From Christensenella sp964592155 (GTDB lineage Bacteria; Bacillota; Clostridia; Christensenellales; Christensenellaceae), in contig CAZQDA010000119.1 in the NCBI GenBank assembly GCA_964592155.1, positions 1-6,847 on the forward strand: DNA of 6,847 nucleotides, given 5' to 3'. The notes below the pieces were generated by a model. The model made no database searches. It saw only the letters and a program-made list of their open reading frames with translations, and was not told the DNA's origin. Positions within the stretch are counted from its first letter, which is position 1. Each line of letters begins with the position of its first letter. A program made the position numbers and the translations under genes. Shown here in pieces: positions 5,310 to 6,847 of the stretch.

Positions 5310-6268
5310 GTGAAAAAATGATGTATGGTTGTTCCTTAAAGGGTTTTCGCGCCCAGCTCGAGGATTCTTTGATCGACCTTGGAAAAAAATATGAAAATAT
5401 GATCGTTGTAGACGCGGAAACAGGCACCGCGACCAATATTCTGGAATTCCGCACCGCATACCCTGACCGCTATGTGACCTGCGGCATTGCCGAGCAGGCA
5501 GCGGTGAGCTTTGCTTTTGGACTTTCGCGAAGCGGGCTTTTGCCTGTGGTACCGTTGTTCTCCTGCTTTCTCACCAGAAGGGCGTATGACCAGATTTATT
5601 TGCAGGCGGGCTACTCGCACGCCAATATCAAGTTCATCGGCTGTTATTCCGGCATGACCACGCCCAACACAGGCGCGACGCACCAGTCTATCGTGGACGT
5701 TGCCTGTATGCGTGCCATTCCGAAGATGACTGTGATCGAAACAGCCGACCCCTTTGAATTTGCACAGGCAATGGAAGAGATGATGGAATACCCCGGCCCT
5801 GTTTTCCTGCGCATGATCCGCGGGGACATCAAAGAATACGACGTGCAGTGCGTGCCGGAAGACCACCGGTTTCAGATCGGCAAATCCAGCGTACTGCGCG
5901 AGGGTACGGATATTTCCCTCGTGGCAAGCGGACTGATGGTGCCCCGCGCCATAGAAGCGGCGCAAATTCTTGCGGAAAAGGGCGTTTGTGCCGAGGTTAT
6001 CAACTGCTCTGCCATCAAGCCTTTTGACACCGATACTCTGGTGCAGTCGGCCAAAAAGACAGGAAAGGTTGTCGTGTGCGAAAACAACAACATTTTCGGC
6101 GGCGTGGGCAGCGCTGTTGCGGAATGCCTCGTGCAGCACTGCCCCGTGCCCATGCGTTTTGTGGGCATTGAGGACGAATACGGCTGGTCTGGCCCCTTAG
6201 AAGACCTTTTGCCCATGTATGGACTGACCACGGAAAAGGTTCTGGAAAAGGCTTCCGAATTGCTGTAG
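5306..6268 (+). CDS. Split transketolase, C-terminal (pyrimidine-binding) subunit
   Basis: This is the partner half of the transketolase, 320 residues from ATG 5306. It has the pyrimidine domain (about 12-180) and a transketolase C-terminal domain (about 195-318). Glu63 in TCGIAEQ is the TPP-activating glutamate, followed by FSCFLTRRAYDQIYLQ (85-100), GATHQS (123-128) with His126, and FLRMIRGD (167-174). By eye alignment to E. coli transketolase, Arg15 and Arg172 match the phosphate-binding Arg358 and Arg520 and His126 matches His473. However Thr122 falls at Asp469, Tyr114 at His461 and Gly40/Thr41 at Ser385. These positions contact the acceptor hydroxyl or the substrate phosphate, so substrate choice may differ from classical transketolase. 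The C-terminal stretch VINCSAIKPFDTDTL resembles VIDPRTLVPLDIDTI of the E1 beta chain, as expected within one superfamily. It could also be grouped with 1-deoxyxylulose synthase-like proteins. Confidence 0.95.
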   Translation: MSEKMMYGCSLKGFRAQLEDSLIDLGKKYENMIVVDAETGTATNILEFRTAYPDRYVTCGIAEQAAVSFAFGLSRSGLLPVVPLFSCFLTRRAYDQIYLQAGYSHANIKFIGCYSGMTTPNTGATHQSIVDVACMRAIPKMTVIETADPFEFAQAMEEMMEYPGPVFLRMIRGDIKEYDVQCVPEDHRFQIGKSSVLREGTDISLVASGLMVPRAIEAAQILAEKGVCAEVINCSAIKPFDTDTLVQSAKKTGKVVVCENNNIFGGVGSAVAECLVQHCPVPMRFVGIEDEYGWSGPLEDLLPMYGLTTEKVLEKASELL

Positions 6269-6287
6269 GTTTTCAAAACAAAGATTT

Positions 6288-6319
6288 GAAAAGGCTGCGC
6301 CCTGCCGCGCAGTCTTTTC
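6288..6319 (+). terminator. Intrinsic terminator or attenuator between transketolase and cupin genes
   Basis: GAAAAGGCTGCGC (6288-6300) pairs with GCGCAGTCTTTTC (6307-6319) through 13 pairs, one of them G-U, around the loop CCTGCC. The downstream arm ends in only four T residues before CC, so termination may be partial. It starts 20 bases after the transketolase stop and ends before the cupin ribosome binding site. That would make cupin mRNA less abundant than that of upstream genes, or protect the 3' end of the transketolase message. Confidence 0.6.
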
Positions 6320-6341
6320 CGGATATGGAAAGGAACAAATC

Positions 6342-6755
6342 ATGAAAGACCCGATGATATATGATTGTATGGATTTTCCTGCGGAATCGTTCGGCGAAGG
6401 CATCACGCGCGACATCCGCCTGATCGCCTCCCCTGAGACCACAGGCGAGAAGCGCATCCGCATTGTCCTTGCCTCGGTGCCTGCGGGCGCGGTTTCTGAA
6501 GGGCACGCGCATCCGGATGCGGACGAATACATTTATTTCGACATCGCCGGAAAAGCCATTATGGACGGCGTGGAATACGATGTTCCCGCAAACGGACTTG
6601 TCCACGCAAAACAGGGCGTGGTTCATGAATGCGTGAATATCGATCCCCAAAAGACGCTTACCTTATATTGTGTGTTTGTCCCCGCGTTTGAGCCTTATGG
6701 CGCATACCCCGCGCTGATTGAGAAAACCAAACAATATTTAGACGGGAAAGGCTGA
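6342..6755 (+). CDS. Small single-domain cupin protein
   Basis: This is a 137-residue single-domain cupin with no signal peptide or membrane segment, so cytoplasmic. Motif 1 reads GAVSEGHAHPDADEYIYF (49-66), giving His55, His57 and Glu62 with Gly70 after it. Motif 2 reads VPANGLVHAKQGVVHECVN (81-99), giving His95 and Asn99. The full HxH-Glu-His metal set is therefore present and a divalent metal is likely. Proteins of this shape include sugar isomerases, epimerases, dioxygenases and simple sugar-binding or regulatory proteins; nothing seen here decides among them. ATG 6342 follows GGAAAGGAA (6327-6335) by six bases. It is last in the rightward set, separated from the transketolase by a hairpin and followed by a strong terminator. 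It may isomerise or bind the pathway's sugar. Specific function unknown. Confidence 0.9.
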   Translation: MKDPMIYDCMDFPAESFGEGITRDIRLIASPETTGEKRIRIVLASVPAGAVSEGHAHPDADEYIYFDIAGKAIMDGVEYDVPANGLVHAKQGVVHECVNIDPQKTLTLYCVFVPAFEPYGAYPALIEKTKQYLDGKG

Positions 6756-6761
6756 AAAAAC

Positions 6762-6776
6762 CGTTTTATCAAAACG
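6762..6776 (+). repeat. Small hairpin just after the cupin stop
   Basis: CGTTTT (6762-6767) and AAAACG (6771-6776) pair around a 3-base loop. It has no T-run after it and adds little by itself. It precedes the strong terminator by seven bases and may be incidental. Confidence 0.3.
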
Positions 6777-6783
6777 TAGGCAA

Positions 6784-6821
6784 GAAACAAAAAAACAGGC
6801 TAGCGCCTGTTTTTTTGTTTC
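6784..6821. terminator. Strong bidirectional intrinsic terminator ending the operon
   Basis: Two arms of 17 bases, 6784-6800 and 6805-6821, are perfect inverted copies around the loop TAGC. The inner stem is ACAGGC/GCCTGT, flanked by a run of A on the left and TTTTTTT on the right. It therefore works as a terminator when read from either strand. It begins 29 bases after the cupin stop. Being symmetric, it may also serve a convergent gene beyond the right edge. Confidence 0.93.
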
Positions 6822-6847
6822 GGCAAAGGGAAAATTCCTTTTGCGCC

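Noticed and set aside
5336..6139. Minus-strand open frame of 267 codons opposite the transketolase C-subunit
   Set aside because: It is fully antisense to a well-conserved gene, and its composition looks like a reversed reading of that gene.
4419..6268. A single transketolase gene broken by a frameshift
   Set aside because: The two halves end and begin at normal domain borders with an ATGA overlap and a good ribosome binding site, as in natural split transketolases.
6822..6847. Imperfect inverted repeat at the right edge (GCAAAGG and CCTTTTGC)
   Set aside because: It needs a bulge and runs close to the window end; it is too weak to call a feature.

Overview
The window looks like chromosomal DNA from an anaerobic Bacillota, most likely a Clostridia-type bacterium. 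That is inferred from the pyruvate:ferredoxin oxidoreductase at the left edge, strong AGGAGG-type ribosome binding sites, one TTG start, tight gene packing, intrinsic terminators, and moderately GC-rich coding DNA with AT-rich promoters. No mobile element, CRISPR array, tRNA or rRNA was seen.

Layout. Positions 1-671 (minus strand) hold the N-terminal 223 codons of a pyruvate:ferredoxin oxidoreductase that runs off the left edge. Positions 672-916 are a divergent intergenic region. It carries two overlapping promoter matches for the oxidoreductase, a dyad of unknown role, and a promoter for the rightward genes whose -10 box lies inside a near-perfect 22-bp palindrome. From 917 to 6755 seven genes run rightward: a GntR/FCD regulator, a short-chain dehydrogenase (SDR), the alpha and beta subunits of a thiamine diphosphate (TPP)-dependent E1-type 2-oxoacid/acetoin dehydrogenase, the N- and C-terminal halves of a split transketolase, and a small cupin. 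A 17-bp perfect-stem terminator closes the set at 6784-6821. A smaller hairpin at 6288-6319 separates the cupin from the transketolase and may lower its expression.

How the genes may work together. The regulator has the Asp-His-His-His set of metal- and ligand-binding FCD domains, and probably controls its own operon through the palindrome. The SDR would oxidise or reduce a small polyol, sugar or ketol. Two separate TPP enzymes, the E1 pair and the split transketolase, could then cleave or transfer a two-carbon unit. No E2 (lipoyl acyltransferase), E3, sugar kinase or transporter lies before the terminator, so the E1 pair may not act as an ordinary dehydrogenase complex. The TPP enzymes and the SDR show changes at positions that are usually conserved: E1 alpha has GEG in place of GDG and lacks two usual His residues, the transketolase has Thr at the position of E. 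coli Asp469 and Tyr at that of His461, and the SDR has Ala at the usual catalytic Ser. This points to a specialised, possibly undescribed carbohydrate or C2-transfer pathway whose substrate cannot be read from the sequence alone.
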